Shown here piece by piece: positions 9,095-18,976 of a stretch of DNA of 64,000 nt; the stretch's first letter is position 1, and each line of letters opens with the position of its first letter. The stretch is from Hyphomicrobium denitrificans 1NES1 (GTDB lineage: Bacteria; Pseudomonadota; Alphaproteobacteria; Rhizobiales; Hyphomicrobiaceae): assembly GCF_000230975.2 (NCBI RefSeq), contig NC_021172.1, positions 2,852,001 through 2,916,000 of the forward strand, given 5' to 3'. The notes under the pieces are model-generated. The model saw only the letters and a list, made by a program, of their open reading frames with translations. It was not told where the DNA came from and searched no databases. The translations under genes and the position numbers were made by a program.

Positions 9095-10027
9095 TCACAC
9101 TTCGGCGGATGCTTCGGTGCCGGACCTGACCACTTTTTCGGTAAGATCGGGCGCGCAGAGTTCGATGAACCGGTAGGCGAAGCGGCGCAAGAAGCGCCCT
9201 CGGCGCAATGCGATACGTGTCGTCGTCTTCGGAAAAAGATGACTGCTGTCGAGCAGCCGGAGCCCTGCATCCCTCTCCTTGTCGTAAGCCATCGACGCGA
9301 CGATTCCGATGCCGAGTCCGACCTCGACGTACGTCTTGATGACATCGGCATCAAGCGCGACCATCACGATGTCCGGCGCCAAGCCTGCCTTGGCGAATGT
9401 TGCATCGACCCCGGGACGGCCGGTGAAGCCTCCGTGATAGGTGATGATCGGCCACTCGGCGATCCTCTCGATCGTCAACGGCTTGACACTCTCCAACGCA
9501 TGTCCCTTCGGCACGATGATGCCGTGGTGCCAGGAATAATAAGGAAACGAGACAAGCTCCGGCGTGCTTTCTAAAGCTTCCGTCGCGATGCCGATATCTG
9601 CCAAGCCGTCATTCAGCATGGCGGCGATCTCTCGCGGCGATCCTTGCTGGAGCACAAGATGGACGTTCGGAAACTCCTTACGGAAAGCGGCGATCGGACC
9701 GGGGAGCGCATAGCGCGCCTGTGTGTGCGTGGTCGCGATGGTGATCTCGCCGCGATCGGATTTTGCGAACTGATCGGCAAGGCGTTTGATATTGGCCGTG
9801 TCGAGCAGAATGCGTTCGACGATCTGCGCCAATTCCTTTCCAGGCTCGGTCAATCCTAGAAGTCTTTTGCCACGACGGATGAAGAGCTCGACTCCAAGCT
9901 CGTCTTCCAGATCCTTGATGTGCTTCGAGACACCAGATTGCGATGTGTAAAGCGCGTTCGCAACCTCGGTGAGATTGAAATTGCGCCGTAATGTTTCGCG
10001 GATGATGCGGAGCTGCTGAAAGTTCAC
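9095..10027 (-). CDS. cysB: LysR-family sulfur regulator CysB
   Basis: A 310-residue LysR-type transcription factor. The N-terminal winged HTH (residues 1-60, [20 protein letters not shown] with [14 protein letters not shown]) is characteristic of CysB/Cbl proteins, and the effector domain contains [11 protein letters not shown], the CysB ligand-pocket motif. CysB activates sulfate assimilation genes in response to N-acetylserine and sulfur starvation. The GTG start overlaps the cysA stop (GTGA), so it is the fourth, translationally coupled gene of cysTWA. It is the obvious candidate protein to bind the 27-bp repeats described upstream of cysT, the XRE gene and sbp. Confidence 0.92.
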   Translation of the reverse strand: MNFQQLRIIRETLRRNFNLTEVANALYTSQSGVSKHIKDLEDELGVELFIRRGKRLLGLTEPGKELAQIVERILLDTANIKRLADQFAKSDRGEITIATTHTQARYALPGPIAAFRKEFPNVHLVLQQGSPREIAAMLNDGLADIGIATEALESTPELVSFPYYSWHHGIIVPKGHALESVKPLTIERIAEWPIITYHGGFTGRPGVDATFAKAGLAPDIVMVALDADVIKTYVEVGLGIGIVASMAYDKERDAGLRLLDSSHLFPKTTTRIALRRGRFLRRFAYRFIELCAPDLTEKVVRSGTEASAEV

Positions 10028-11118
10028 GACGCGGAGATACCGTTCTGTTCTGGGAAAATGCTGAGGCGACGACTTCTGATTTTCACGCGCTGCCCCGTGG
10101 CGAGCCCAAGCGAAGCTGCCTCGACGCCCGGAATTTCAACCTCGAAGAAGTCTTTACGACCCTTACGGGCATCGCCGTTTGCCACCAATTCTACACGCGC
10201 GACGGCGCCCGTGCCAAGAATCCGATGGACGCTTGCCGTGATGCCGTCATCGAAAGAGACATCCGGTACGATTTCGGTTTCATGCGGCCTGACGAATGCC
10301 ACGACCTGCTGTCCGTCCTCAAAATGTCCGGCATGATGCCGGAGGCGCTCATTTCCGACGCGCACATAGTCCCCCTCGATGCGGCCTCTGAATTCGTTAA
10401 CCGCGCCCATGAACCCGTAAGCGAACGCCGTCGCCGGTCGCTCGTAAATCTCTTTCGGCGGCCCGATCTGCTCGACGCGCCCCTTGTTGATGAGGACGAT
10501 CCGGTCGGAGACCTCGAGCGCTTCTTCCTGGTCATGGGTAACGAAGATCGATGAGATATGAAGCTCGTCGTGCAGCGTCCTGAGCCAGCGCCGAAGCTCT
10601 TTTCGCACTTTCGCATCGAGTGCGCCGAACGGCTCATCAAGCAGAAGCATGCGCGGTTCGACGGCAAGCGCGCGGGCGAGCGCAATACGTTGGCGTTGAC
10701 CGCCTGAGAGCTGCGACGGAAACCGGTTCGCGACCCACGACAGTTGCACAAGTTCCAGAAGCTGCCCGACCTTGGTGCGGATGTCTTTCTCGCTCGGGCG
10801 CTCACGATGCGGGCGGACGCGCAGTCCGAATGCGATATTCTCGAACACCGTCAGATGCCGGAACAGCGCATAGTGCTGAAACACAAATCCAACATGTCGC
10901 TGGCGGACGTCCTTGGTCGTCGCGTCATCGCCGTCGAGGACGATGCGGCCGCTGTCGGCATGTTCGAGTCCGGCAATCACGCGCAGCAAAGTCGTCTTGC
11001 CGCATCCCGACGGACCGAGTAGCGCGACCAGCTCACCATCGGGGAAATTGAGTGAGACGTTATCGAGCGCATTGAACGGGCCGAACGTTTTGTTGATGTT
11101 GCGAACCTCGATGCTCAT
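10024..11118 (-). CDS. cysA: Sulfate/thiosulfate ABC transporter ATPase
   Basis: A 364-residue ATPase of the CysTWA-Sbp importer. Walker A is GPSGCGKTT (residues 35-43), the signature LSGGQRQR and Walker [12 protein letters not shown] follow, and the C-terminal region has a TOBE-like regulatory domain (FVRPHETEI). The start at 11118 gives the family N-terminus [13 protein letters not shown]; the frame is open well upstream but that sequence overlaps cysW. Start and cysW stop overlap as ATGA, and its own stop overlaps cysB. Confidence 0.96.
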   Translation of the reverse strand: MSIEVRNINKTFGPFNALDNVSLNFPDGELVALLGPSGCGKTTLLRVIAGLEHADSGRIVLDGDDATTKDVRQRHVGFVFQHYALFRHLTVFENIAFGLRVRPHRERPSEKDIRTKVGQLLELVQLSWVANRFPSQLSGGQRQRIALARALAVEPRMLLLDEPFGALDAKVRKELRRWLRTLHDELHISSIFVTHDQEEALEVSDRIVLINKGRVEQIGPPKEIYERPATAFAYGFMGAVNEFRGRIEGDYVRVGNERLRHHAGHFEDGQQVVAFVRPHETEIVPDVSFDDGITASVHRILGTGAVARVELVANGDARKGRKDFFEVEIPGVEAASLGLATGQRVKIRSRRLSIFPEQNGISAS

Positions 11119-12008
11119 TGGTCTTGCCCTTCCGCAAGGAGTCTGCCCGCGCGCCACTCGACGTAGGTCTTCAGCGCAAGCGTCACGAGCGCCAATAGAG
11201 CGAGGAGCGAAGCAACCGCGAATGCAGCCGCGAATTGGTATTCGTTGTAAAGAATCTCGACGTAGAGCGGCATCGTGTTCGTCTCGCCGCGGATATGCCC
11301 CGATACGACCGACACAGCGCCAAATTCGCCCATCGCGCGCGCGTTGCAGAGAATAACGCCGTAAAGAAGCGCCCATTTGATATTCGGGATCGTGACGCGA
11401 AAGAATGTCTGAAACCCAGACGCGCCAAGAGAGATGGCCGCTTCCTCTTCTTCGCGCCCTTGCGCTTGCATCAATGGGATGAGCTCGCGCGCGATAAAGG
11501 GAAACGTGACGAAGATCGTCGCAAGGACGATAGCGGGGACGGCGAAAATAATCTTGATATCGTGCGCGCCGAGCCAAGGACCGAGCCATCCTTGCCGCCC
11601 GAACACGAGAACGTAAATCAGGCCAGCGACAACAGGTGAAACGGAAAACGGCAGATCGATAAGCGTAATCAGCAAGTCTTTTCCGCGAAATTCGAACTTC
11701 GCGATTGCCCACGCCGCCGCCAAGCCAAAGATCAGGTTCAACGGAACCGAGATGACGGCCGCCAGCAACGTCAATTGAATTGCCGACAGCGCGCCAGGCT
11801 CGACGAGTGCATAAAAATAGGTTTCCGCACCTTTGCGAAACGCTTCAACGAAGACAGCGATGAGCGGAAGCAGGAGGAAGACGACGAAGTACGTCAGTCC
11901 GAGACCGAGGACGATGATCTTGACCCACCCGGAATCCCGTGTTGCAGGGTTGGTCTCGAATCTACCTGCGCCGTGCATGCGCGTATCGAACGTTGCGGCG
12001 ACGGGCAT
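11115..12008 (-). CDS. cysW: Sulfate ABC transporter permease CysW
   Basis: A 297-residue inner-membrane permease with six predicted helices and the EAA loop ([23 protein letters not shown] shortened here to its core ISLGASG). The [12 protein letters not shown] segment near residue 220 is highly typical of CysW. The ATG at 12008 shares a base with the cysT stop (TGATG). The N-terminus has a roughly 30-residue soluble extension before the first helix. Confidence 0.94.
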   Translation of the reverse strand: MPVAATFDTRMHGAGRFETNPATRDSGWVKIIVLGLGLTYFVVFLLLPLIAVFVEAFRKGAETYFYALVEPGALSAIQLTLLAAVISVPLNLIFGLAAAWAIAKFEFRGKDLLITLIDLPFSVSPVVAGLIYVLVFGRQGWLGPWLGAHDIKIIFAVPAIVLATIFVTFPFIARELIPLMQAQGREEEEAAISLGASGFQTFFRVTIPNIKWALLYGVILCNARAMGEFGAVSVVSGHIRGETNTMPLYVEILYNEYQFAAAFAVASLLALLALVTLALKTYVEWRAGRLLAEGQDQ

Positions 12009-12844
12009 CAGACTGCCCTTCCAAAGCGGCGGGCATTCCAAGCCTGCAACGCGTTCATAATGAGAAGCATGATGAAGGAGATGACGAGCATCACGGCTGC
12101 GATTGCGGTCGCGCCGCGATAGTCGAACTGCTCGAGTTTCGTGATGATGATCAGCGGCGTGATTTCCGAAACCATCGGAATGTTACCGGCGATAAAGATC
12201 ACCGATCCGTATTCTCCGACGGCGCGCGCAAATGCGAGTGCAAACCCCGTCAACAACGCGGGCAATAGCGTCGGGAAGACAACGCGCTGGAACGATTGCC
12301 AGCGGTTTGCGCCAAGGCTCGCCGCGACTTCCTCAAACTCGGCTTCAAGATCTTCGAGCACCGGCTGCACCGTCCGGACAACGAACGGCAAACCGATGAA
12401 AATCAAGGCGACGAGCACACCCGCCGGCCCGAAAGCGATCTTGATGCCGAGCGGATCCAGAAGGCTGCCGATCCAGCCGTTCTTCGCATAGATCGCGGTC
12501 AGCGCGATGCCGGCGACAGCCGTCGGCAATGCGAAAGGCAAATCGATCAGAGCATCGACGAGCTTTCGGCCGGGAAATGTATAACGTGTAAGACCCCACG
12601 CGAGCAGCAGACCGAAGACGGAATTGATACAGGCGGCGAGAAGCGACGCACCAAATGTCAGCTGGTAGGACGCCACGACTCGCGGCGCCGTCACAGCGTT
12701 CCAGAATTCCCCCGACGTCATTGCCGACGACTTCAGAAAGACGGCCGACAACGGAATGAGAACGATCAGCGAGAGGTAAACGAGCGTAAATCCGAGCGAC
12801 AGCCCGAATCCCGGCAAAACTCTCTTGTTCACGCCCCCGCTCAT
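12008..12844 (-). CDS. cysT: Sulfate ABC transporter permease CysT
   Basis: A 278-residue inner-membrane permease, partner of CysW. It carries the DLPFALPTAVAGIALT motif, the EAA loop ASLGANRWQSFQRVVFP and RAVGEYGSVIFIAGN, all standard for CysT/CysU. It is first gene of cysT-cysW-cysA-cysB. The 27-bp shared element lies 68 bases upstream of its start, so this operon is probably sulfur-regulated. Confidence 0.95.
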   Translation of the reverse strand: MSGGVNKRVLPGFGLSLGFTLVYLSLIVLIPLSAVFLKSSAMTSGEFWNAVTAPRVVASYQLTFGASLLAACINSVFGLLLAWGLTRYTFPGRKLVDALIDLPFALPTAVAGIALTAIYAKNGWIGSLLDPLGIKIAFGPAGVLVALIFIGLPFVVRTVQPVLEDLEAEFEEVAASLGANRWQSFQRVVFPTLLPALLTGFALAFARAVGEYGSVIFIAGNIPMVSEITPLIIITKLEQFDYRGATAIAAVMLVISFIMLLIMNALQAWNARRFGRAV

Positions 12845-12912
12845 CGTTCCGAGCCTCGGAATTTTCCATTAAAGCGAATGTTCTGCAAACTATGCGAGAG
12901 GCGCGCATCTTC

Positions 12913-12939
12913 GAACGAAGAAGACTTGCTAATCATATT
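12913..12939 (-). promoter_or_regulatory. Sulfur-module operator, copy A (cysT operon)
   Basis: A 27-bp element that on the plus strand begins GAACGAAGAAGACTTGCT. It matches copy C (upstream of sbp) at 23 of 27 positions and lies 68 bases upstream of the cysT start. Presence of three copies at similar distance to three genes makes a transcription-factor site (CysB or the XRE-cupin protein) the simplest reading. Confidence 0.75.
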
Positions 12940-12983
12940 CTCCTGCATGGAATGCGATGAAATCGGGCCGCCGAAACGCGTCT

Positions 12984-13625
12984 TCAGAAGCCGCGCGGGT
13001 GGGATCTGCCGCGATCAACGGAGGCGACGACAAGAAATGCCTTGGCGTCTTTGTCACCAGAATTGTGAAGCGTGTGCGGAGAATCGGCGTTGAACACAAT
13101 TGAATCACCTTCGGAAAGGTGTGCCGGAGAATCTTCCGCGATCGTCACTTCGATTTCACCGGCCAAGACGACGAGCGCCTTCTTCACTCCCGGCTCGTAC
13201 GCCGCGACATCCTCGCGATGACGGGCGATGATCGTCACTTCATAAATCTCGATGCTCTGCGGGTCGTCCCACGGAAATAATGCGCGACACGTGAAGCCGC
13301 CATTGCTCCAGGCTAGAACAGTGGCCCGGTCGCGGGGAACGACGGCGGTGCCGCCCGAAGCTGGATTCGAGATGAGGCTTGGCACCGAAACTTTTAAGGC
13401 TTCGGCGATACGGCCCAGAAGATTGATCGTCGGCGCGCTTTTCCCGGTCTCGATCTGACCGAGCATTGCCCGGCTAACGCCCGATTTGGCCGCCAATTGT
13501 TCGAGGGAAAGACCGCTCTTGCGGCGGAGGTGTCGGAGGTTCGCTCCGACGATGATCGACAGCTTGGTTGTGGCGCTCCCGGCGTGTTGTGGATCAGCGT
13601 TGACCTGCTTTCCGATCATCCCCAT
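12984..13625 (-). CDS. XRE-family regulator with cupin domain (SutR-like)
   Basis: A 213-residue regulator with a Cro/CI-type helix-turn-helix (about residues 28-83, LRRKSGLSLEQLAAKSGVSR) and a C-terminal cupin_2 effector domain (about 105-205, with PGVKKALVVLAGEIEV). E. coli SutR (YdcN) has the same architecture and is linked to sulfur utilisation; the position beside cysT supports a similar job here, but that is inference. The start at 13625 (MGMIGKQ) is used; the frame extends upstream to 13745 but crosses the shared 27-bp element. Copy B of that element is 64 bases upstream, so the gene is probably regulated with, or by, the sulfate genes. Confidence 0.85.
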   Translation of the reverse strand: MGMIGKQVNADPQHAGSATTKLSIIVGANLRHLRRKSGLSLEQLAAKSGVSRAMLGQIETGKSAPTINLLGRIAEALKVSVPSLISNPASGGTAVVPRDRATVLAWSNGGFTCRALFPWDDPQSIEIYEVTIIARHREDVAAYEPGVKKALVVLAGEIEVTIAEDSPAHLSEGDSIVFNADSPHTLHNSGDKDAKAFLVVASVDRGRSHPRGF

Positions 13626-13689
13626 CACGCGCCGCCTTTCTCCTCGTCGATCCTCTGCAAGCACGGATAACCGGCCAAGCATATCGGCG

Positions 13690-13716
13690 GAACGAAGAAA
13701 AATTGCTGAGCTTATG
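13690..13716 (-). promoter_or_regulatory. Sulfur-module operator, copy B (XRE-cupin gene)
   Basis: Identical to copy C at 25 of 27 positions and 64 bases upstream of the regulator start at 13625. It suggests that the regulator itself belongs to the sulfur regulon or is autoregulated. Confidence 0.75.
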
Positions 13717-13974
13717 CGACGGTGCCCTCGTGGCAGTCGGTGCAACGGGCTGCGGATGCTGAAAAAAACGGAAAGACAGATCGTGGAGCTTGAATTCCCG
13801 TCTTCCGTTTCAATTACTTATTCGTCGAACCTGAGTCGGAATGCGGTCCGCGGCCTACGGAATCGGAAATTTGCTCGCTTATGACATTCCGAACAGTGGA
13901 AATAGCTCAGTGGCTATTTTTCATGCCGCAATGATCCGCGGCCGCATATCCTATTTGGAAGGCGATTTCCGCGA
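13717..13974. other. Non-coding stretch between XRE gene and porin terminator
   Basis: Roughly 260 bases between operator B and the porin terminator. No convincing gene was found on either strand. It should hold distal promoter sequence for the XRE-cupin gene. Confidence 0.5.
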
Positions 13975-14005
13975 AGAAAAAAGGGCGGCTGATCGAGCCG
14001 CCCTT
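13975..14005 (-). terminator. Rho-independent terminator of the porin gene
   Basis: Perfect ten-base stem AAGGGCGGCT/AGCCGCCCTT with a five-base loop. On the minus strand it is followed by a run of T residues. It lies 44 bases after the porin stop. Confidence 0.88.
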
Positions 14006-14048
14006 CTTGCAGAAGATCTGACGGGAGCGTCAGATTAAATTTGGTGGT

Positions 14049-15380
14049 TCAGAAGTTTACCTTCGCACCGGCGATGACCTGCTCCAGACTATCGAGTTTC
14101 GTGCTCACCGTATCGTCGCCAACCAACACATTACCGTCGGCATGCTGGTAAACGAGATGGAGCATCGTCTCCGCGTTATCGAGGTATTGTGCCAGACCGC
14201 CGGAGATATAGTTGATGTCGGAATGCTGGGTGCGCAACGTCCCGTTCGTTACATTCGAACCTGGCGTGTCGTGGCGATAGTTGGCGAAGATGTTGGTTTT
14301 GCCGAGCGACAGCCACTTGTGCTCAACGCCGCCTTGTACAAACCAAGTCTCGTCGGTCTTATCGACGAGCGCTGGATTTCCGAGGGTAACGTCGGCTGCA
14401 CGCGTGTTGTCGATCTGCTGACCGAACCCCGAGAAGACGAACAAGCCTGTCGGCTTATGCTGGATAAATCCAGACACGCCCCACCAGTCGCAATCGGCTC
14501 GGAAGCCGGTCGGACCAGTGTGGCAAAGATTGTTTTTCTCGTCGGTCGAGTGTCCGTACCCCGCACGGGCATTCACGTCGAAATCACCGAAGCCGCCTTT
14601 ATAAATAAGGGCGGTGTCCCAGATGTCATCCTCACCCCACGAGGCTGTATAGGTAAAGCCGGCGATCGTCGGTGAGTCATATCGTACGATGTTTCGGCGG
14701 CCGTTGTCGCCCGGCGTCGAGTTGTTGAACCCGCGCGCGACGTCTGACCATTTCAGATTGTTGGTGCTGCCAGGGGCGGGGACAAAGCTTCCTCCCGACC
14801 GGATAAAGAAGCTTGCCTGGTAGTCCGGCGGGCCCTCTCCGTCGAAGAAGTTTCGTGTCATCGTCGTGTCGGCATCGTCGAGGAGGTGGTAGGTGGATGT
14901 CCCGTCTTGACCGACGAGCACCCTGCCTAGATTTTTGTTCATCAGAAACCAGCTGCTTTTGCGAACTGAGATACTGTTCGGGCTCGAACCATCGGGAGTG
15001 TTTTGGTCCCACTTGCCGCCGTTGCCACCGAAAACGCCAAGCTCGAGAACATAGCCCGCGGACCAATCTTTATCGATCTTGGCTTCGCCGACGAACCGAA
15101 CGCGCGACTGCTCAACGGGATTCGTGCCGACGTAAGCATTGCGCTCGGTGCCATCATCCCAAAAAGCGACCTCTTCGCTTACCCAGCCAGACACCGTCAA
15201 ACTGACCTTGCGGTTGCCTTTGCGCGCCGTCGTCGCCTCGAGTTCGGCGACTCGCTCTTCGAGATCAGCGCAGCAATTCCCCCCGAGATCGGCGGCGGCT
15301 GCAGATAGAGAACTGCCCCCGATCAGCATACCCGCCGCACCAAGTTGCAGCAAAAACCGCAGCCCCGAACTCTGTTTCAT
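14049..15380 (-). CDS. Outer-membrane porin
   Basis: A 443-residue beta-barrel porin of the alphaproteobacterial type. It has a signal peptide (residues 1-30, MKQSSGLRFLLQLGAAGMLI), then a short coiled coil (DLEERVAELEA), then repeated aromatic beta-strand patterns, ending in a terminal Phe (AGAKVNF) as outer-membrane barrels do. The ATG at 15380 fits the signal peptide; the upstream in-frame start at 15458 adds 26 polar residues and is unlikely. It lies between sbp and the sulfur regulator in the same orientation, so it could admit sulfate or sulfonates, but it lacks its own copy of the 27-bp element. Confidence 0.88.
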   Translation of the reverse strand: MKQSSGLRFLLQLGAAGMLIGGSSLSAAAADLGGNCCADLEERVAELEATTARKGNRKVSLTVSGWVSEEVAFWDDGTERNAYVGTNPVEQSRVRFVGEAKIDKDWSAGYVLELGVFGGNGGKWDQNTPDGSSPNSISVRKSSWFLMNKNLGRVLVGQDGTSTYHLLDDADTTMTRNFFDGEGPPDYQASFFIRSGGSFVPAPGSTNNLKWSDVARGFNNSTPGDNGRRNIVRYDSPTIAGFTYTASWGEDDIWDTALIYKGGFGDFDVNARAGYGHSTDEKNNLCHTGPTGFRADCDWWGVSGFIQHKPTGLFVFSGFGQQIDNTRAADVTLGNPALVDKTDETWFVQGGVEHKWLSLGKTNIFANYRHDTPGSNVTNGTLRTQHSDINYISGGLAQYLDNAETMLHLVYQHADGNVLVGDDTVSTKLDSLEQVIAGAKVNF

Positions 15381-15799
15381 TATGAAATATTCCCATCCTT
15401 TATATTGGTCACTTTGTTGGAGGTTTATTTTTTGTTTTTTATTCCCGATTTGATTCATCCACTTTTTGTATTTTCCTATTCAAGTCAATTACCGGATCAG
15501 GTGCGTATTTCTTTTCTGCTATATTGCTGTCTCCATCTTGCATCATAGTTGTCGCAATCCAGCTCGCGATGTGCGCCGAAACAAGGGATATGCCTCTTGA
15601 TGAATCGATAGAGGAAACGCAATTTCACGCATTGGTGCGGAGGGCGTTTGCGGCGCCCATTGACGACCGTGAAGCCGGTGCGCGCGAGACAGTCTGAACG
15701 CCGCGATTCTCTCCGCATCCCAGTTTCATGCCCGGACGATTGGAGGAGTTCCTGCTTTACGACGAGGCAGCGCACGAATTCCCGATGGCTGGTTACAGA
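15381..15799. other. Intergenic region between sbp and the porin gene
   Basis: About 420 bases, the first 160 being notably AT-rich for this genome, with runs of T on the plus strand. It must contain the porin promoter on the minus strand. No gene is supported; short open frames here show no recognisable protein. Confidence 0.5.
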
Positions 15800-16843
15800 T
15801 CAGCTTTTATTGCCCGGCGTATAGATTTGATCGAAGACGCCGCCGTCCGCAAAATGGGTGGCTTGAGCCTTCGTCCAGCCGCCGAACACATCGTCAATCG
15901 TGAAGGTTTTAACCGGACCAAATTGGCTTGCGTACTTCTCGGCGATCTTCGGGTCGCGCGGACGATAGAAATTCTGCGCCGCAATCTCCTGGCCTTCAGG
16001 ACTATAGAGATGCTTCAGATATTCCTCGGCAACCGTGCGCGTGCCGCGCTTGTCAACGACGTTATCGACGACGGCAACGTTAGGTTCGGCGAGAATTGAA
16101 ACGGACGGCGTCACGATCTCGAATTTATCGGGGCCGAATTCCTTGAGCGACAAATATGCCTCATTTTCCCAGGCAATCAGCACGTCGCCGATGCCGCGCT
16201 CGACAAACGTCGTCGTCGAACCGCGTGCGCCGGAATCAAGCACCTTGGTGTGCTTATAGAGGTCGGTGACGAACTGTTTCGCCTTATCGTCACTGCCGCC
16301 CGGTTGCTTCAGTGCATATCCCCAGGCTGCAAGGTAATTCCAACGGGCGCCGCCCGATGTCTTGGGGTTGGGCGTGACGATCTCAACGCCGTTCTTAACG
16401 AGATCTGGCCAATCCTTGATCCCCTTCGGATTGCCTTTGCGCACAAGGAACACGATCGTCGACGTATAAGGTGCCGAGTTTTCAGGAAACTTCTTAATCC
16501 AGTCGGCTTTGACGAGGCCGCCGTTCTCGTGAATCGCGTCAACGTCAGCGGCGAGCGCCAGCGTCACGACATCGGCTTCGAGCCCGTCGATCACCGCGCG
16601 CGCCTGTTTGCCGGAGCCTCCATGCGACTGCTTGACGGTGATGTTGTCGCCCGTTTTCTCCTTCCAGTATTTCTCAAACGCCTTATCGTACGCCGCATAC
16701 AGCTCGCGGGTCGGATCGTAGGATACGTTGAGGAGCGTAATGTCTTTTGCAACTGCGGATGGCGTCTGGCCAGCAAGCCCGGCGATGCCGAGGCCGAATG
16801 CAGCAACGATCGCCGATCTGCGCGTTAGGGCCGTGAAGGGCAT
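15800..16843 (-). CDS. sbp: Sulfate-binding periplasmic protein
   Basis: A 347-residue solute-binding protein delivering sulfate or thiosulfate to CysTWA. It has an N-terminal export signal with a twin arginine ([17 protein letters not shown]), followed by [47 protein letters not shown] and [14 protein letters not shown], all typical of Sbp/CysP. AGAGG lies nine bases before the ATG. It is separated from the permease genes by the porin and the XRE regulator, but shares their 27-bp upstream element. Confidence 0.96.
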   Translation of the reverse strand: MPFTALTRRSAIVAAFGLGIAGLAGQTPSAVAKDITLLNVSYDPTRELYAAYDKAFEKYWKEKTGDNITVKQSHGGSGKQARAVIDGLEADVVTLALAADVDAIHENGGLVKADWIKKFPENSAPYTSTIVFLVRKGNPKGIKDWPDLVKNGVEIVTPNPKTSGGARWNYLAAWGYALKQPGGSDDKAKQFVTDLYKHTKVLDSGARGSTTTFVERGIGDVLIAWENEAYLSLKEFGPDKFEIVTPSVSILAEPNVAVVDNVVDKRGTRTVAEEYLKHLYSPEGQEIAAQNFYRPRDPKIAEKYASQFGPVKTFTIDDVFGGWTKAQATHFADGGVFDQIYTPGNKS

Positions 16844-16903
16844 GTCAACCTCTCAAGTTGGTGTTAACCTGAGCGTGACCCTATTGGCCGACCTGGCATC
16901 TGC

Positions 16904-16930
16904 GAACGAAGAAGAATTGCTGAGCTTATT
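16904..16930 (-). promoter_or_regulatory. Sulfur-module operator, copy C (sbp)
   Basis: Twenty-seven-base element beginning GAACGAAGAAGAATTGCT on the plus strand, 60 bases upstream of sbp. It is nearly identical to copy B and closely similar to copy A. On the transcribed strand it reads from ATAAGCTCAGCAATT into TTCTTCGTTC. Confidence 0.78.
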
Positions 16931-17115
16931 AGAGTCTTCGTTGCCCGCAATGAAATTACGGTCCGTTCGTATCCGTTAAAATCGCAATCTACGTTCAACC
17001 CTCAGAAATGCGATTTTGAACTCATCGACACGGCCGATCCAAAATAATGGACGTTGACTTTTCATTGAAAAGCGCAGGGTGCGGGTCCGACCCGATCCCC
17101 AACACCTTTTCAATG

Positions 17116-17685
17116 TCATTTCTTACGCGGTTCAACGCTGTCGGCTGTGATCGTGTAGCCCGCATCCGCAAGGCCAGTGAATGCGACGGTCGTATTGATC
17201 TTACCCGTCACTGTGACGGGATCGAATTGGCCGCCGACCTCAAAGCCCTTGTCCGTTTTCACGTAAATGATCTGGTTCGCCGGGGGCGGCGGCACGTGTA
17301 TGCACGCACCGACAAATGGCACCAGAAGGAATTCCTTCACGGTCGTCGCGTCGAAATCGAGCGGCACGACGTAGCCGCCAATCGACACGTTCTGGCCGTC
17401 CAGTTCGGGGACGACGGCAGGGGGGCGATCGCTACCGGGCTGGCGGCGCTTGACCGACATGAACTTGCCTTCCGGCAGCGCCGGCGGTGGCGGACTGCCA
17501 TCCGGCACCGGCGTCGAGCCACCGAAGAATGTCTTTCCTCGCAGCGGTTCCACCGGCATGGTTTTCGGCACAAGATCAGCCCATTTGAGCTGCCGTGGCA
17601 CATCTGCCGCGAATGCCGACGCTGCTCCTGCAATCGCCGAAAGCAAAAGCGCTCCTCGCAACCAACTTCTATATCCCGCCATCAT
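17116..17685 (-). CDS. Exported DUF3299 protein
   Basis: A 189-residue exported protein with a signal peptide (residues 1-26, WLRGALLLSAIAGAASAFA). The core carries VSIGGYVVPLDFDATTVKEFLLVPFVGACIHVPPPPANQ-type sequence, seen here as GYVVPLDFD, LLVPFVGACIHVPPPP and IIYVKT, which I recognise as DUF3299. Proteins of this family are commonly encoded with DUF2796 and FtsX-like ABC genes, as here, and may be a periplasmic component of that system. It begins 31 bases after the permease stop. Confidence 0.8.
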   Translation of the reverse strand: MMAGYRSWLRGALLLSAIAGAASAFAADVPRQLKWADLVPKTMPVEPLRGKTFFGGSTPVPDGSPPPPALPEGKFMSVKRRQPGSDRPPAVVPELDGQNVSIGGYVVPLDFDATTVKEFLLVPFVGACIHVPPPPANQIIYVKTDKGFEVGGQFDPVTVTGKINTTVAFTGLADAGYTITADSVEPRKK

Positions 17686-17716
17686 GTCCGCATCCTCTCA
17701 CAGCGGTTCCGTCTCA

Positions 17717-18976
17717 TCACGTTCTGACCATCATGCCGTCGGCGAGCGACAGCCGGTAAGCTCTGAGCGCCGGCAACAAACCGGCGACAAATCCGGCCAG
17801 AACGATCAGCGCGAGCTTTACCCATTCATCGGTCCGCGGCGGATCAATCGCGAGGCTCAATCCGTATGCGTGGTCGATATATGGCCGCGCAAAATAGAGG
17901 CCTACATAAAGCCCGATTGTACCGAGAACGACGCCCGCAAGCGTCAGGAGTCCGCCTTCCGCGGCAAGCAGACCGAGCACCGTTGCCGGAGTCGCGCCGA
18001 CGGATCGCAGGATTGCCATCTCTCGCCGGCGCTCGTTCAGCGTCGTCAGGATCATCGTCACCATGCCGAGAAGCGCAGTCACCACGACCATCGCCGATAC
18101 AGCCGAAAGTGCCGTTTCCGCCGTGCCGATCAGGCCCCAAAGCTCCTGCAGAGCGACACCCGGCATAATCGCGGAAAGCGGCTCTTCCTCGTAGTTATTG
18201 ATGGCACGCTGAATTTTGAACGTCGCGAGCTTTGACTTGAGCCCGACCATCGCTGCGGTGATGGCTCTCGGCCTCAAATCCATCTTGCGCACTTCGTCGG
18301 GAGACACGCTTTGACCGGGAACCGGCACACCGTTCTGCCAGTCGATATGAATGGCTTCGATCGCTTCGAGGCTTACATGCACCGTGCGATCGATCGCCGT
18401 TCCCGTCTTGGCAAGGATGCCCGCGACGCGAAATGGCTTGTCCTCATGCTCGATGAACGAGATATCTCCAACACCGTGCGCAATAATGATCTTGTCGCCG
18501 ACCTTATAGTGAAGCGTCTCGGCGACGTCCGAACCGATCACGGCATCAAACAAATCCTTGAAAGGTCCGCCGGCCGCAAACGTCATGCTTTGGCCGTGGC
18601 GAAACTTGTAGTGCGTGAAATAATCAGTGTTCGTTCCGAGCACGCGGAACCCGTGGTGACTGTCGCCAAGCGACAGCGGGACAATCCATAAGACTTCGGG
18701 CAGCTTGGCAATGTCCTCATAACTTTTCCACGTCACGTTGTTGGTTGCGTTGCCGATGCGAAAAACGGAATAGAGGAGCAGGTTCAGGCTGCCGCTGCGC
18801 GCGCCGACGATCAGATCGGTGCCGGATATCGTATCGGCGAAACTCTGTTTGGCGCCGGTGCGAACCTTTTCGACGCCGAGCAACAGCATGACACTGACGG
18901 CGATGGCAAGAACCGTCAGCAGCGCCGTTACCCAGCGATTGAGAAGCGACTGAAGTGCAAGGCGAACGATCATCAC
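17717..18976 (-). CDS. FtsX/MacB-type ABC transporter permease
   Basis: A 419-residue permease with one N-terminal helix (about 15-35), a large periplasmic domain (about 40-280) and three C-terminal helices, the layout of FtsX/MacB/LolE proteins. The cytoplasmic NERRREMAILRSVGA motif between helices is the ATPase-coupling segment. Start is GTG at 18976, directly followed by ATG; it overlaps the ATPase stop, so the two are translationally coupled. Together with DUF2796 and DUF3299 partners it resembles the Vibrio Zrg zinc system. Confidence 0.85.
   Translation of the reverse strand: MMIVRLALQSLLNRWVTALLTVLAIAVSVMLLLGVEKVRTGAKQSFADTISGTDLIVGARSGSLNLLLYSVFRIGNATNNVTWKSYEDIAKLPEVLWIVPLSLGDSHHGFRVLGTNTDYFTHYKFRHGQSMTFAAGGPFKDLFDAVIGSDVAETLHYKVGDKIIIAHGVGDISFIEHEDKPFRVAGILAKTGTAIDRTVHVSLEAIEAIHIDWQNGVPVPGQSVSPDEVRKMDLRPRAITAAMVGLKSKLATFKIQRAINNYEEEPLSAIMPGVALQELWGLIGTAETALSAVSAMVVVTALLGMVTMILTTLNERRREMAILRSVGATPATVLGLLAAEGGLLTLAGVVLGTIGLYVGLYFARPYIDHAYGLSLAIDPPRTDEWVKLALIVLAGFVAGLLPALRAYRLSLADGMMVRT

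Noticed and set aside
15497..15775. A 92-codon minus-strand frame between sbp and porin
   Set aside because: No ribosome binding site or recognisable protein; low-complexity Arg/His-rich translation.
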